The notes below the pieces were generated by a model. It searched no databases. It was not told where the DNA came from and worked only from the letters and a program-made list of their open reading frames with translations. A stretch of DNA of 64,000 bases from NIOZ-UU13 sp964653075 (GTDB lineage: Bacteria; Planctomycetota; Phycisphaerae; Sedimentisphaerales; Anaerobacaceae): positions 1-64,000 of the forward strand of contig CAZZAX010000008.1 in assembly GCA_964653075.1 (NCBI GenBank), in the 5' to 3' direction. This document shows, one piece after another, positions 44,472 through 51,772 of the stretch. Both the position numbers and the translations under genes were made by a program. The first letter of the stretch is position 1; each line of letters starts with the position of its first letter.

Positions 44472-45296
44472 TCAGTCTTTAATCAGATACGGCTGTTCCG
44501 GCAGCTCGCGTATCCAGATATTGCGAAAGCACATCGGATTGCCGTGGTCCTGGAGCCTGATATGCCCCTTCTCGTGGGGCCTGCCGTACCGGGCCTTTCT
44601 CTTGTGTGAAGTCGTTCCCTCGATCTCAAGATTATTATGAACAACCACACCGTTGTGAATCACCGTAATGCGGGCCTTGCGAATGCACTTGCCGTCTTCA
44701 TCGAATAGCGGACGAAGAAAGCTGATATCATAGCTCTGCCATCTTCCGGCCTTTCGGCAGGCATTGACCATCGGAGGGTTCTGGCCGTAAATCGCTCCGG
44801 CCTGGCCGTCTGCGTATGTCCTGTTGGTGTCATAGTTGTCATCCGTATATGAATCGAGAATCTGGACTTCGTACCTGTCCATAAGGAACACCCCGCTGTT
44901 GCTCCGCTTCTGGTCCGTTATCTTCGGGTCAAGACCTCTCGGCGTGCGCCACTCGATATGTAATTGGCAATTGTCGAATTCTTGTTTTGTACGAATTCCA
45001 CCCGCCTTCTTTGGCACCTCCATATAGTCGTCTATTATCTTCCATTTCGCTTCGCCGCCGCCCCTTTCACTTGCCCATGCTGAAAGATTTGGCTCCTCCC
45101 CGCCGAATAAAACAATGGCATCCGATGGCGGCTGCCCGAACCGTCTTGCAGGATTGATTACCGGCGGATGTGGCCGGCTCTTGTCATGTACGCCGTACTT
45201 TTTTACTGCATTTCCCGCATAGCTGCTCACGCCTAAAACCATTGCCGCCAAAAACAGGCAAACGACCCTCTTAATCGCTTTGACACCCTTTTTCAT
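44472..45296 (-). CDS. Secreted DUF1080 protein (3-keto-glycoside hydrolase/lyase-like)
   Basis: 274 residues with a signal peptide (VVCLFLAAMVLGVSSYAG). The DUF1080 lectin-like jelly-roll follows: LFGGEEPNLSAW, WKIIDDYMEV, CQLHIEWRTP, NSGVFLMDRYEVQILDSY and GNPMCFRNIWIREL. Proteins of this family include enzymes that cleave 3-keto-glycosides made by Gfo/Idh-type dehydrogenases; two such dehydrogenases are encoded in the window. AGAGGAG is 7 bases before the ATG. It precedes the PhoD-like gene by 61 bases. Whether this copy is catalytic or a sugar-binding relative cannot be settled by eye. Confidence 0.85.
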   Translation of the reverse strand: MKKGVKAIKRVVCLFLAAMVLGVSSYAGNAVKKYGVHDKSRPHPPVINPARRFGQPPSDAIVLFGGEEPNLSAWASERGGGEAKWKIIDDYMEVPKKAGGIRTKQEFDNCQLHIEWRTPRGLDPKITDQKRSNSGVFLMDRYEVQILDSYTDDNYDTNRTYADGQAGAIYGQNPPMVNACRKAGRWQSYDISFLRPLFDEDGKCIRKARITVIHNGVVVHNNLEIEGTTSHKRKARYGRPHEKGHIRLQDHGNPMCFRNIWIRELPEQPYLIKD

Positions 45297-45512
45297 AATT
45301 AACTCCTCTGATTTTGTTGCTGTTACCCGAAATTCTCCTCAATTAGCTGCCGTCCGGCAACGCTGCCGAACATAAAAACGATATAATACCACTATCCCCC
45401 CCCAAAAACCACCCTTTTTTCCCTTTTCTCGAACAGCCCATCATAATGTAGGGGCAATCCCATGTGATTGCCTTGATATGCTCCCTGTGTGTGCATACCG
45501 TTATCGTTGTAG

Positions 45513-45532
45513 GGGCGGTTCGCGAACCGCCC
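45513..45532. repeat. 20-bp perfect palindrome, copy 2
   Basis: Identical to the palindrome at 4718-4737 (GGGCGGTTCGCGAACCGCCC), here also next to GTAG-type flanks. It is about 200 bases upstream of the DUF1080 gene. Confidence 0.85.
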
Positions 45533-45731
45533 TTCCCAATAATCAATCATCAACCTGTGCCATAGGTATAATCAATCGAATGGGTGGCACGCTCAAACTC
45601 GTTTGGGCGTGGCTAAAATTGAAGGGTGGCGTCTTGCCCCACTAATTACCAACTCTAAATTCTACATTCTCTTTGAATTCAAAACGATCCACTCAAAACT
45701 CAAAACTAAATCGCCCCAATAATCAATAGCA

Positions 45732-45770
45732 AACTGGAGCAAAGCGCAAGTCCTGAGCGTAGTCGAAGGA
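45732..45770. repeat. Dispersed repeat, copy 1 (AACTGGAGC...GTCGAAGGA)
   Basis: This 39-base stretch matches 50439-50476 with a few substitutions and a one-base length change: AACTGGAGC, GCAAGTCCTGAGC and GTCGAAGGA are shared. The copies lie on opposite sides of the accessory island, in the same orientation. Confidence 0.75.
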
Positions 45771-45895
45771 TCATCATTAATCAATCAAAAGGGCATGTCC
45801 CGCCTGTCCTGAGCAGAGCCTGCACTGCCTGTCCTGAGCTTGCCGAAGGAAGTAGAGTCGAAGTGTCGAAGGATTTATTAAGTGGGTTTAATCTA

Positions 45896-45925
45896 AATAC
45901 AGCCAGAAGTAGCGAGTTGACACAA
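45896..45925. repeat. 30-bp direct repeat, copy 1
   Basis: Matches 46061-46090 at 29 of 30 positions; the core is AGAAGTAGCGAGTTGACACA. The copies are 165 bases apart in the non-coding arm. Confidence 0.8.
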
Positions 45926-46060
45926 CCGTCACCCCGAGCGAAGTCGAGGGGTCTATTTAAATATTCGCCCGAAGGGCCTCCATAATTTTGAATTTTGATG
46001 TTTAATTCTCCTATTTACATTTTGATTTTTCAGCGTAGTGACTTTCCCCACCGTTTTTTG

Positions 46061-46090
46061 AATACAGTCAGAAGTAGCGAGTTGACACAA
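46061..46090. repeat. 30-bp direct repeat, copy 2
   Basis: Second copy of the repeat at 45896-45925. It is followed at once by an inverted repeat CCCCGA...TCGGGG (46099-46132) that has a relative at 50011-50044. Confidence 0.8.
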
Positions 46091-46387
46091 GAGTTTATCC
46101 CCGATGTTAGCTTACTTGCTATCCTGTCGGGGTTCACCCTGAGCAAGAGCCTGCCCTGAGCGGAGACGAAGGGCTAAATTCTAAATTCCCTTGACTCTTC
46201 TCAAGTTCTCTGTTATTTTCTACTCCTAATGCGTGAGTCACAACTGCGGATTTCTCTAAAAAATGCCGGCTTTGCCGGCCTCAATCGGCGATTCACGCTT
46301 AACGAGATACGCTTCAAGAGATATGAAAAATGAATTGAAGCAGCGAATAAATTTTCAACAAAGAGTGTTATATATTATAAAGAATAA

Positions 46388-47254
46388 ATGAAGGATCAAC
46401 ATGTCCATATAAGTCAGAAAAAAAGGATTCGATCATTTTCTGTTGATAAAAATGAACTTAGGAAACTTTTGGAGATCCTTCAGGAAAGAGCCTATGCAGC
46501 AGCCGAATTGGAAGAGAAACATTTGATTCGATTAGATGATCAAACAGACGAGGAATTTGAACAAACAAAAAAAGATTTAAATGAGGGCTTTAAATTATTT
46601 ATAACCCTATCAGGGATTGATGGCAGAAAGCTTACAGGTGACATTGATGAAATATTTGATTCTCCTAATTACCCACCAGAAGTAGAAGAAGTATTCTTTG
46701 ATACGTCGACGCCTCTAAGATTTAGGCATAACTATTTTCCAAGAAACAAAATGATTCTTTTTTTGGATTTCAGGAAAGCCGAAGTGCTTAATTTCAGCAT
46801 ACTTCCTTCTGAAGAGACTCTAAATGAAAGCAACTTTGAGATTATTGGTAAAGACGTTACATGGGTGAATGGCGTCTTCAAGGAGTTTCTAAGTTTTATC
46901 GAAGAAAAACCTTCTACAATCCCGTGGATACATCGGCATTCAATTTACGATTTAATAGTGTGGATAATAGGTTTTCCTTTATCCTTTTGGATATGCAATA
47001 AGTTGTCGATTAAGATAGAAGGATTCTTTGGATCATATTCAGTTTTCCTAAAGGCAGCGTTATATTTCTATGTATTCATTATTGCACTAAATGTACTTCG
47101 AATAGCCTTTCTGTATGCCAGATGGATATGGCCTCTGACAGAATATAAATCAGAAAAAAGCAAATCGTTGAAACATAAGGCATTGTTTTCATTAATTGCG
47201 AGCGGAATAGGACTACCGGCTTTATACGATATAATCAAATGGTTAATAAAGTAA
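46388..47254 (+). CDS. Hypothetical membrane protein of the accessory island
   Basis: 288 residues, AT-rich codons unlike the neighbouring envelope genes. The N-terminal 180 residues are soluble and charged (SVDKNELRKLLEILQERAYAAAELEEKH); the C-terminal part has two membrane helices (SIYDLIVWIIGFPLSFWIC and AALYFYVFIIALNVLRIAFL) and ends with a short hydrophobic stretch. No catalytic motif is seen. No ribosome binding site stands before ATG 46388. Such unannotated two-helix proteins are common in accessory or defence regions, but that is only an association. It is followed by a convergent HTH/ImmA pair. Codon use and flanking repeats suggest recent acquisition. Confidence 0.65.
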   Translation: MKDQHVHISQKKRIRSFSVDKNELRKLLEILQERAYAAAELEEKHLIRLDDQTDEEFEQTKKDLNEGFKLFITLSGIDGRKLTGDIDEIFDSPNYPPEVEEVFFDTSTPLRFRHNYFPRNKMILFLDFRKAEVLNFSILPSEETLNESNFEIIGKDVTWVNGVFKEFLSFIEEKPSTIPWIHRHSIYDLIVWIIGFPLSFWICNKLSIKIEGFFGSYSVFLKAALYFYVFIIALNVLRIAFLYARWIWPLTEYKSEKSKSLKHKALFSLIASGIGLPALYDIIKWLIK

Positions 47255-47363
47255 GGTACGATCTGGATAGTATAATGGCAGGATAAAATCAGTTGAGAGC
47301 GTGTTGGATAATATTATGTTTGAAACGAAAAATTCCACCGGTTTATTGATCCCACCAACAAGG

Positions 47364-48128
47364 TCAGATCAAGCCCTCGCCATCAGATTTGCCGAGAAGT
47401 CGGCTAATCCGGGCTCTTATTCCCACGACTAACCCCAGTACCGCATAACAATAAATCCAAGCCTCATATTCGTGATAGGGTAAAGCACTCACCTGCAGCT
47501 TTTGATTATTGATGATTTCATCATGGAGCCATTCAAGATGCAATCTCGCGTGACCGATTTCATGAAGCGTGATCAGCTCATATCGTCGTTCAACCTCCCT
47601 CGTAGTTCTGTTTTTGATAATTGCTTCGTCATCGCATAATATGAAAATATAACGCTCATGCGGGTCTAATATTAGCCATGAAGGAAATCCCTTAAGATCA
47701 AACTGGTCGTATGACTGCTTGCTGATAGTCTGAAGCATTGTGTAGCTTTCCAGAGGTTTGATTGTAAAGCACGTTATCCAATATCCAAAAGTCTGAATTG
47801 TTGGTGCTCGCCTGAGCGTGTTGAAGTCTGGAAGAGCTGATAATGTAAAAAGGCGCAGAGAACGTCTCAGGGCCTTAAGAAAATATCTTTCAGCGCTTCC
47901 CTCACGGGGCTTTCTCCCTTTCTTTTCTCTCCATATAAGATAATCGTCGATAAACAGTGACAGTCTCTTATGTATGACTAATTCGGGCTTCTTGTTGGCC
48001 AATGTCTTCTGCAACATTTTAAAAGCTTTTTTGGTAGTTTTCTTCTCAGGGAGGGAATCGAGAAAATTTTTCAAATCACATTCGGCGAAGTTAATTATGT
48101 CTTGTAAAGAGTAATCACACGTGTGCAT
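47364..48128 (-). CDS. ImmA/IrrE-like zinc metallopeptidase
   Basis: 254 residues. The motif HEIGHARLH at 189-197 is the HExxH zinc-binding site of the ImmA/IrrE family, and YHEYEAWIYCYAVLG downstream supplies the usual glutamate-alanine helix. The first 150 residues are helical and unrecognised. ImmA-type proteases cleave repressors to switch on mobile elements, and many act with an adjacent HTH protein. AGGGAG is 4 bases before the ATG. The gene is 22 bases after the HTH-like gene, so the pair is an operon. It may control an element, a toxin-antitoxin-type module or a stress response. Confidence 0.75.
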   Translation of the reverse strand: MHTCDYSLQDIINFAECDLKNFLDSLPEKKTTKKAFKMLQKTLANKKPELVIHKRLSLFIDDYLIWREKKGRKPREGSAERYFLKALRRSLRLFTLSALPDFNTLRRAPTIQTFGYWITCFTIKPLESYTMLQTISKQSYDQFDLKGFPSWLILDPHERYIFILCDDEAIIKNRTTREVERRYELITLHEIGHARLHLEWLHDEIINNQKLQVSALPYHEYEAWIYCYAVLGLVVGIRARISRLLGKSDGEGLI

Positions 48129-48150
48129 TCTTCTCCCTCGATGTGGTTCT

Positions 48151-48567
48151 CTATTTTTTACACAGTGCTTGAAGAGCGCGGAAAGTTACGTACATGTCAA
48201 GTGGAATTTGTGATGGTTTTTTTCCTCCCCCATTGCAGAATGCAGTAACAAACATTGGTTTCTTTTGCCTTTCGTTGTTCCACAACTTCCGTGATTCTTT
48301 GTTCCAATTCGGCTTGCCAAAGACGTCAAAAACTGATATGCCCAATGGAGTGCTAATTTTCATAAACACGTCCATCTCCACTGTGTCTCCATTGTTGAGC
48401 AGGTTCTCAAGGATCCCCTCTTCGAGATGCAACGTTTCCTCCAACTGGCCCAACTGGTAGTCCAACTGGTCAGGCTTGATTTTCTTTAGTTGTCGGGAGA
48501 CTTCGTTTGCAATTTTATCCTTCAACTTGCCTTCTCCGCCGAACAAATCAACAGCTTCTGTTTTCAT
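48151..48567 (-). CDS. Putative XRE-like HTH regulator
   Basis: 138 residues. Positions 18-80 (IANEVSRQLKKIKPDQLDYQ, then LHLEEGILENLLNNGDTVEM and MKISTPLGISVFDVF) have the helix spacing of XRE/Cro-type DNA-binding domains; the fit is by pattern only. The C-terminal part, with NERQKKPMFVTAF and SQIPLDMYVTFRALQALCKK, is not recognised. GGGAG is 10 bases before the ATG. It is the first gene before an ImmA-like protease gene, the usual order for repressor/protease pairs. A clear promoter and a tandem 22-bp repeat lie upstream, so autoregulation there is plausible. Confidence 0.6.
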   Translation of the reverse strand: MKTEAVDLFGGEGKLKDKIANEVSRQLKKIKPDQLDYQLGQLEETLHLEEGILENLLNNGDTVEMDVFMKISTPLGISVFDVFGKPNWNKESRKLWNNERQKKPMFVTAFCNGGGKKPSQIPLDMYVTFRALQALCKK

Positions 48568-48726
48568 ATTGATGATCTCCCAAGGACAAAAAGTCGATTT
48601 TCAGACAGATATTTCTTGTGGATGGAAAATCGGCCTTCTTTATAATAATTAAGAGCGCGACGATCCTTCCCGGAGACGACAAAGTGGCTCCTCCTACTGG
48701 ACAAATTGTCTTTGCGTCCGATAATT

Positions 48727-48755
48727 ATCCTATCTGACTTACTATCGTTTGTCAA
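48727..48755 (-). promoter_or_regulatory. Sigma-70-type promoter of the HTH/ImmA operon
   Basis: On the minus strand TTGACA (48755-48750) is followed by a 17-base spacer and TAGGAT (48732-48727), with TTGACA a perfect -35. A transcript would start near 48720 and reach the HTH gene at 48567 after about 150 bases. Confidence 0.6.
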
Positions 48756-48770
48756 GAAAAAAACTCCATA

Positions 48771-48814
48771 TTTCTTTTCATATCATACTAAATTTCTTTT
48801 CATATCATACTAAA
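48771..48814. repeat. Tandem exact 22-bp repeat upstream of the HTH promoter
   Basis: Two identical 22-base units (48771-48792 and 48793-48814) sit head to tail, about 15 bases upstream of the -35 hexamer. Their core is TTTTCATATCATACTAAA. This position suits a binding site for the regulator encoded next. Confidence 0.75.
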
Positions 48815-49797
48815 CTGTATACTCAAGGTGTGTTGCAAAAGTTCGACGAGCGATAGCCTTATGTATCTCCTTGGCACACAAGGACTTATCGAAAGGCTAT
48901 TCCTCTCTGGCCATCCATTTTCAACATATTATGTTTAGATAGAGAGCTCCAAAAAGTCAAGTAAAAAATATTTAAAATCGAGATTTTTTTCTTTCGCTTC
49001 AGTACATGCTGGTTAAAACCAAGACCAGTAGTTTCGTATCTAAACAACCGTTCGTAGGTTTAATTCAGTCCTGCTTAGAAAGCACTACATCTTCCGACCT
49101 ATATATGTTGGCGGTTGTGCTCGCAATACCTTAAAGTATTCTTTCGGCAAATAGAATGCTTATTCTTCAGTCATAATTTAATTTGGGCGACCCAGATTTT
49201 TCTATTATGGTAACGACGTTTTTTTGAGTTTGATGCTCTTGTTAGCGTTTTATATAACTTGGCGATTCTCGTGTACGAAAGATTGATTGTTATTTCTTTA
49301 ATTTCTGGGAATTCTGATATTTTCTTGATTTTTTTCGAAAATATTGTATAATACGCCTATGTTAGCCAGAAGGCTAACGCAAACCGCATTTCTACCTTCG
49401 GTTCGCACTAATTGTAATCACTCCACCGCTTTGCGTCTTCGTGAATGTATGATGCTCATGCTGGCCTCAGATATAAATGCTTATACTCCTTCATCCTGAG
49501 CGGAGTCGAAGGGCCAAAATCCACGCAATACGAATCACGCAATCCTGCCCTGAGCGGACCTGTCCTGAGTTCTACCGAAGGAGTCGAAGGGACACAATAC
49601 GGGTGAAAATCGCCCAATTTTCGACAAAAAACGCTGGTAATTTTGGAAAAATTTCAATTTTTCTAAAAAAATTTTTATTCCTTTTCTCATAAGCACTTAG
49701 CGAAATTCAACCTTTAAAAAACTCCCCCTATTTCGTATCAAACGTGCAGGTACGTCTAATTATAGAGGGACTACTTTTTTCCCCTCAGGAGCTTGTC

Positions 49798-49830
49798 CTC
49801 GAATGTCGTAATCGGGGATCCAGTAAGCAT
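49798..49830. repeat. Dispersed ~33-bp repeat, copy 1
   Basis: CTCGAATGTCG and ATCGGGGATCCAGTA here match 50488-50520 (CTCGAATGTCGCAGTCGGGG) with a few substitutions. The two copies are 690 bases apart in the right arm, both in direct orientation. Confidence 0.7.
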
Positions 49831-50298
49831 TTAGTCTTTTGTCTGGAGTCTTGTGTCTATTATGAATCATTTATTGTCAAAAAAGCAGTTAAATAATGAA
49901 AAAAGCAGCAAATTCAAAGGAAAAAATCACTAAAAGTCAAAAAATAATTACAAATACCACCTCACTTTTAGTCTTAGAGTTTATCCAAATAGCCGATTCG
50001 TGTAGTTTACCCCCGATTTCAGTTAACTTGTTTTCCTGCCGGGGGTTACGAGGCCGAGCGAAAAGCCCGAGGCCAAGGCGGCAGGTCAAAAAGGCTCGGA
50101 GGCGTAGCTATCGCTACGTTGAGAACGTTTTTGGCCGACAACGCAGGCATCGGACTGTGCAGCCGGCCGCAGTAGAATGGGTTGTTTGGATACACTCGTT
50201 TAAAGAAAACAAACCCAATTTCAAAAACATTAAAATTGGCGTAAGCTCTTTTAAGACAAGTAAATACGAAATTTTATCCGCTTGGCGGGGCAAAAAAC

Positions 50299-50330
50299 AA
50301 ACCCAATTCAAACCCAATTCAAACCCAATT
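50299..50330. repeat. 11-bp tandem repeat, array 1
   Basis: Three units of AAACCCAATTC, the last lacking its final base. A second small array occurs at 50411-50441. Such arrays are typical of a dispersed non-coding block in related genomes (from memory). Confidence 0.8.
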
Positions 50331-50410
50331 TACGAAAGGCTAAAAATGAACACAAGAAATGCTATAACAATGAATTATGAAAAATTTACCCCGCTGGGGT
50401 TTACAAAAAC

Positions 50411-50441
50411 AAAGCCAATTCAAACCCAATTCAAACCCAAC
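50411..50441. repeat. 11-bp tandem repeat, array 2
   Basis: Units AAAGCCAATTC, AAACCCAATTC and a partial AAACCCAAC; the same unit as at 50299-50330. It runs directly into the dispersed repeat at 50439. Confidence 0.75.
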
Positions 50442-50476
50442 TGGAGCGAAGTGCAAGTCCTGAGCTTGTCGAAGGA
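50439..50476. repeat. Dispersed repeat, copy 2 (AACTGGAGC...GTCGAAGGA)
   Basis: Counterpart of 45732-45770. Found in the right arm, in the same orientation as the left-arm copy. Confidence 0.75.
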
Positions 50477-50487
50477 AACAAATTTAT

Positions 50488-50520
50488 CCTCGAATGTCGC
50501 AGTCGGGGACCCAATCTGCA
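50488..50520. repeat. Dispersed ~33-bp repeat, copy 2
   Basis: Counterpart of 49798-49830, carrying CTCGAATGTCGCAGTCGGGG. Confidence 0.7.
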
Positions 50521-50555
50521 TTTTCGCAATATACAGTGGTCTCAAAGCTTCTGCT

Positions 50556-51725
50556 TCAGCGGTTCATCACCTTTTCACGTATTATATTTTCGAGTTTCTC
50601 AATGTCCTCTCGCAAACGGCCAACTTCATCTCTCAGCATCTCAACCTGGTGTTCCAAACCTTCTTTTTGCTCCCTTCTCTCTTCCGGCCGGGCAATCTCC
50701 GCAAGATGACGTTTCAATTGTTCAGCTTCCCGAAAGATAGCTTCCGCTTTCTCGTGCCTTCCGGCCTCCTTCGCCTCTCGGGCAAGGGCGTGAAGCTGCT
50801 CGATTTCCCTCTCCATATCATGGGCCTTCTCCCGCCGAACAGTCTCGTCTATTTCCATAGCCAGCCTGCGGGCCTGTTCGCGAAGCTCATCTGCCTTGTC
50901 GTGATGGCCTTCCCGCTCGGCATTCTCGGCAGCTTCCTTGAGTTCGGCAATTTTGTGATGCATCTCTTCCACATGTTTGGCAATTTCTCGACGTTCAAAT
51001 TCAAGCTTCAACGCATGTTCGAGTTCTTCAGCCTCTGCCCGGAGTTCCCTTGCGTGTTCTCTCTCGCCGCGCTCTTCGGCCTCATCAGCCTTGCGCCGAA
51101 GGTGCCCAATATGTTGATCGGTCTCACGAAGCTTTCTTTCCTCCATTTCTCTTCGATTTGCTTCGATCTCCCCGGCTATCCTCTCGGCCTTTTCGAACAA
51201 TCTGGCTGCCGCATCGTGTTTACCTTCACTCTCGGCACGTTCGGCAAGTTCTTTCATCATTGCAATTTTACGCTTCAAAGATGCAATACGACGAATCTCT
51301 ATTTTTTCGCGTCCTTGAGCTTGTTCAAGGAGTCTGTGTGTCTCCTCGTGACGGCCTTCTCGCTCTGCCCGTTCAGCGGCCTCTTTAAGCTCGGCAATTT
51401 CGTGGTGCATCTTTTCTATATGCTCTGCCATCTCCATATCTTCGAATCTACGCTCTACTTCTCGTTCAAGCTCCTCAGCTTCGGCAAAAAGACGTTTGGC
51501 ATTCTCTTCATGCTCCCGCGCCATCGCACGAAGCTCCTCGATACGCCCTCTTGCCTCCTGGAACTCATTCAGTGGTCCCATTTCTCTTTCGTCGATAAAA
51601 CCATCCCGGTTCCGGTCGAATCGTTTCTGCATTTCATTATTTACAGGAATCCTGTCCTCAGCAACGGATGCAGCGACCGTAACAAGAACGCACACCATAG
51701 AAAGAATAAATATTTTCTTCCACAT
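50556..51725 (-). CDS. Secreted EF-hand / helical-repeat protein
   Basis: 389 residues from ATG 51725, which has GGAGG 8 bases upstream. A signal peptide (IFILSMVCVLVTVAASVAE) leads to a single EF-hand: D37, N39, D41, D45 and E48 in FDRNRDGFIDEREM, a complete calcium-binding loop. The rest is almost all charged helix with an internal repeat of the type IAELKEAAERAEREGRHEE, seen again as IAELKEAAENAEREGHHDK and related copies. It probably forms a long coiled-coil or tetratricopeptide-like rod in the periplasm. The opposite strand is open over most of this length, an effect of the repetitive codons. No enzyme function is visible. Confidence 0.8.
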   Translation of the reverse strand: MWKKIFILSMVCVLVTVAASVAEDRIPVNNEMQKRFDRNRDGFIDEREMGPLNEFQEARGRIEELRAMAREHEENAKRLFAEAEELEREVERRFEDMEMAEHIEKMHHEIAELKEAAERAEREGRHEETHRLLEQAQGREKIEIRRIASLKRKIAMMKELAERAESEGKHDAAARLFEKAERIAGEIEANRREMEERKLRETDQHIGHLRRKADEAEERGEREHARELRAEAEELEHALKLEFERREIAKHVEEMHHKIAELKEAAENAEREGHHDKADELREQARRLAMEIDETVRREKAHDMEREIEQLHALAREAKEAGRHEKAEAIFREAEQLKRHLAEIARPEERREQKEGLEHQVEMLRDEVGRLREDIEKLENIIREKVMNR

Positions 51726-51772
51726 TTCGTTAACCTCCAATCTTTACTCAAAAACCTGCTTGTTAATACCTT

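Larger units (their letters stand above)
45297..46387. other. Repeat-rich non-coding arm, left of the accessory island
   Basis: About 1.1 kb without genes. It holds a 20-bp palindrome, two copies of a 30-bp direct repeat, several versions of a CCTGAGC...GTCGAAGG motif (45752-45770, 45829-45870, 46132-46172) and a GCCGGCtttGCCGGC hairpin (46265-46279). Sequences related to it recur in the arm on the other side of the island at 49.4-50.5 kb. Confidence 0.75.
48815..50555. other. Repeat-rich non-coding arm, right of the accessory island
   Basis: About 1.7 kb. It has a nested inverted repeat ATAGCCTT/AAGGCTAT (48853-48900), a promoter-like TTGATT-16-TATAAT (49325-49352) followed by a GTTAGCCagaaGGCTAAC hairpin (49361-49378), CCTGAGC...GTCGAAGG motifs (49488-49592), and repeats shared with the left arm. 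Short frames exist, but none has a convincing start or family-like product. Confidence 0.7.

Noticed and set aside
45343..45546. A 67-codon minus-strand frame across the palindrome
   Set aside because: It translates the 20-bp palindrome and its flanks and lies in the repeat arm; not a gene.
48564..48755. A 63-codon minus-strand frame ahead of the HTH gene, overlapping it by ATGA
   Set aside because: Its TTG start coincides with the TTGACA -35 hexamer of the operon promoter, so the transcript would begin inside the frame. No other good start was seen; kept only as leader RNA.
48853..48900. Nested inverted repeat that might be an insertion-sequence end
   Set aside because: No transposase frame, target duplication or second end was found; recorded only as a structured repeat.
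49046..49060. AACCGTTCGTAGGTT, resembling a tRNA T-arm
   Set aside because: The loop does not keep the conserved A of the T-loop, and no matching acceptor, D or anticodon arms are present around it.
50299..50441. Short repeats as a CRISPR array
   Set aside because: The repeats are only 11 bases, directly adjacent without spacers, and there are no cas genes.
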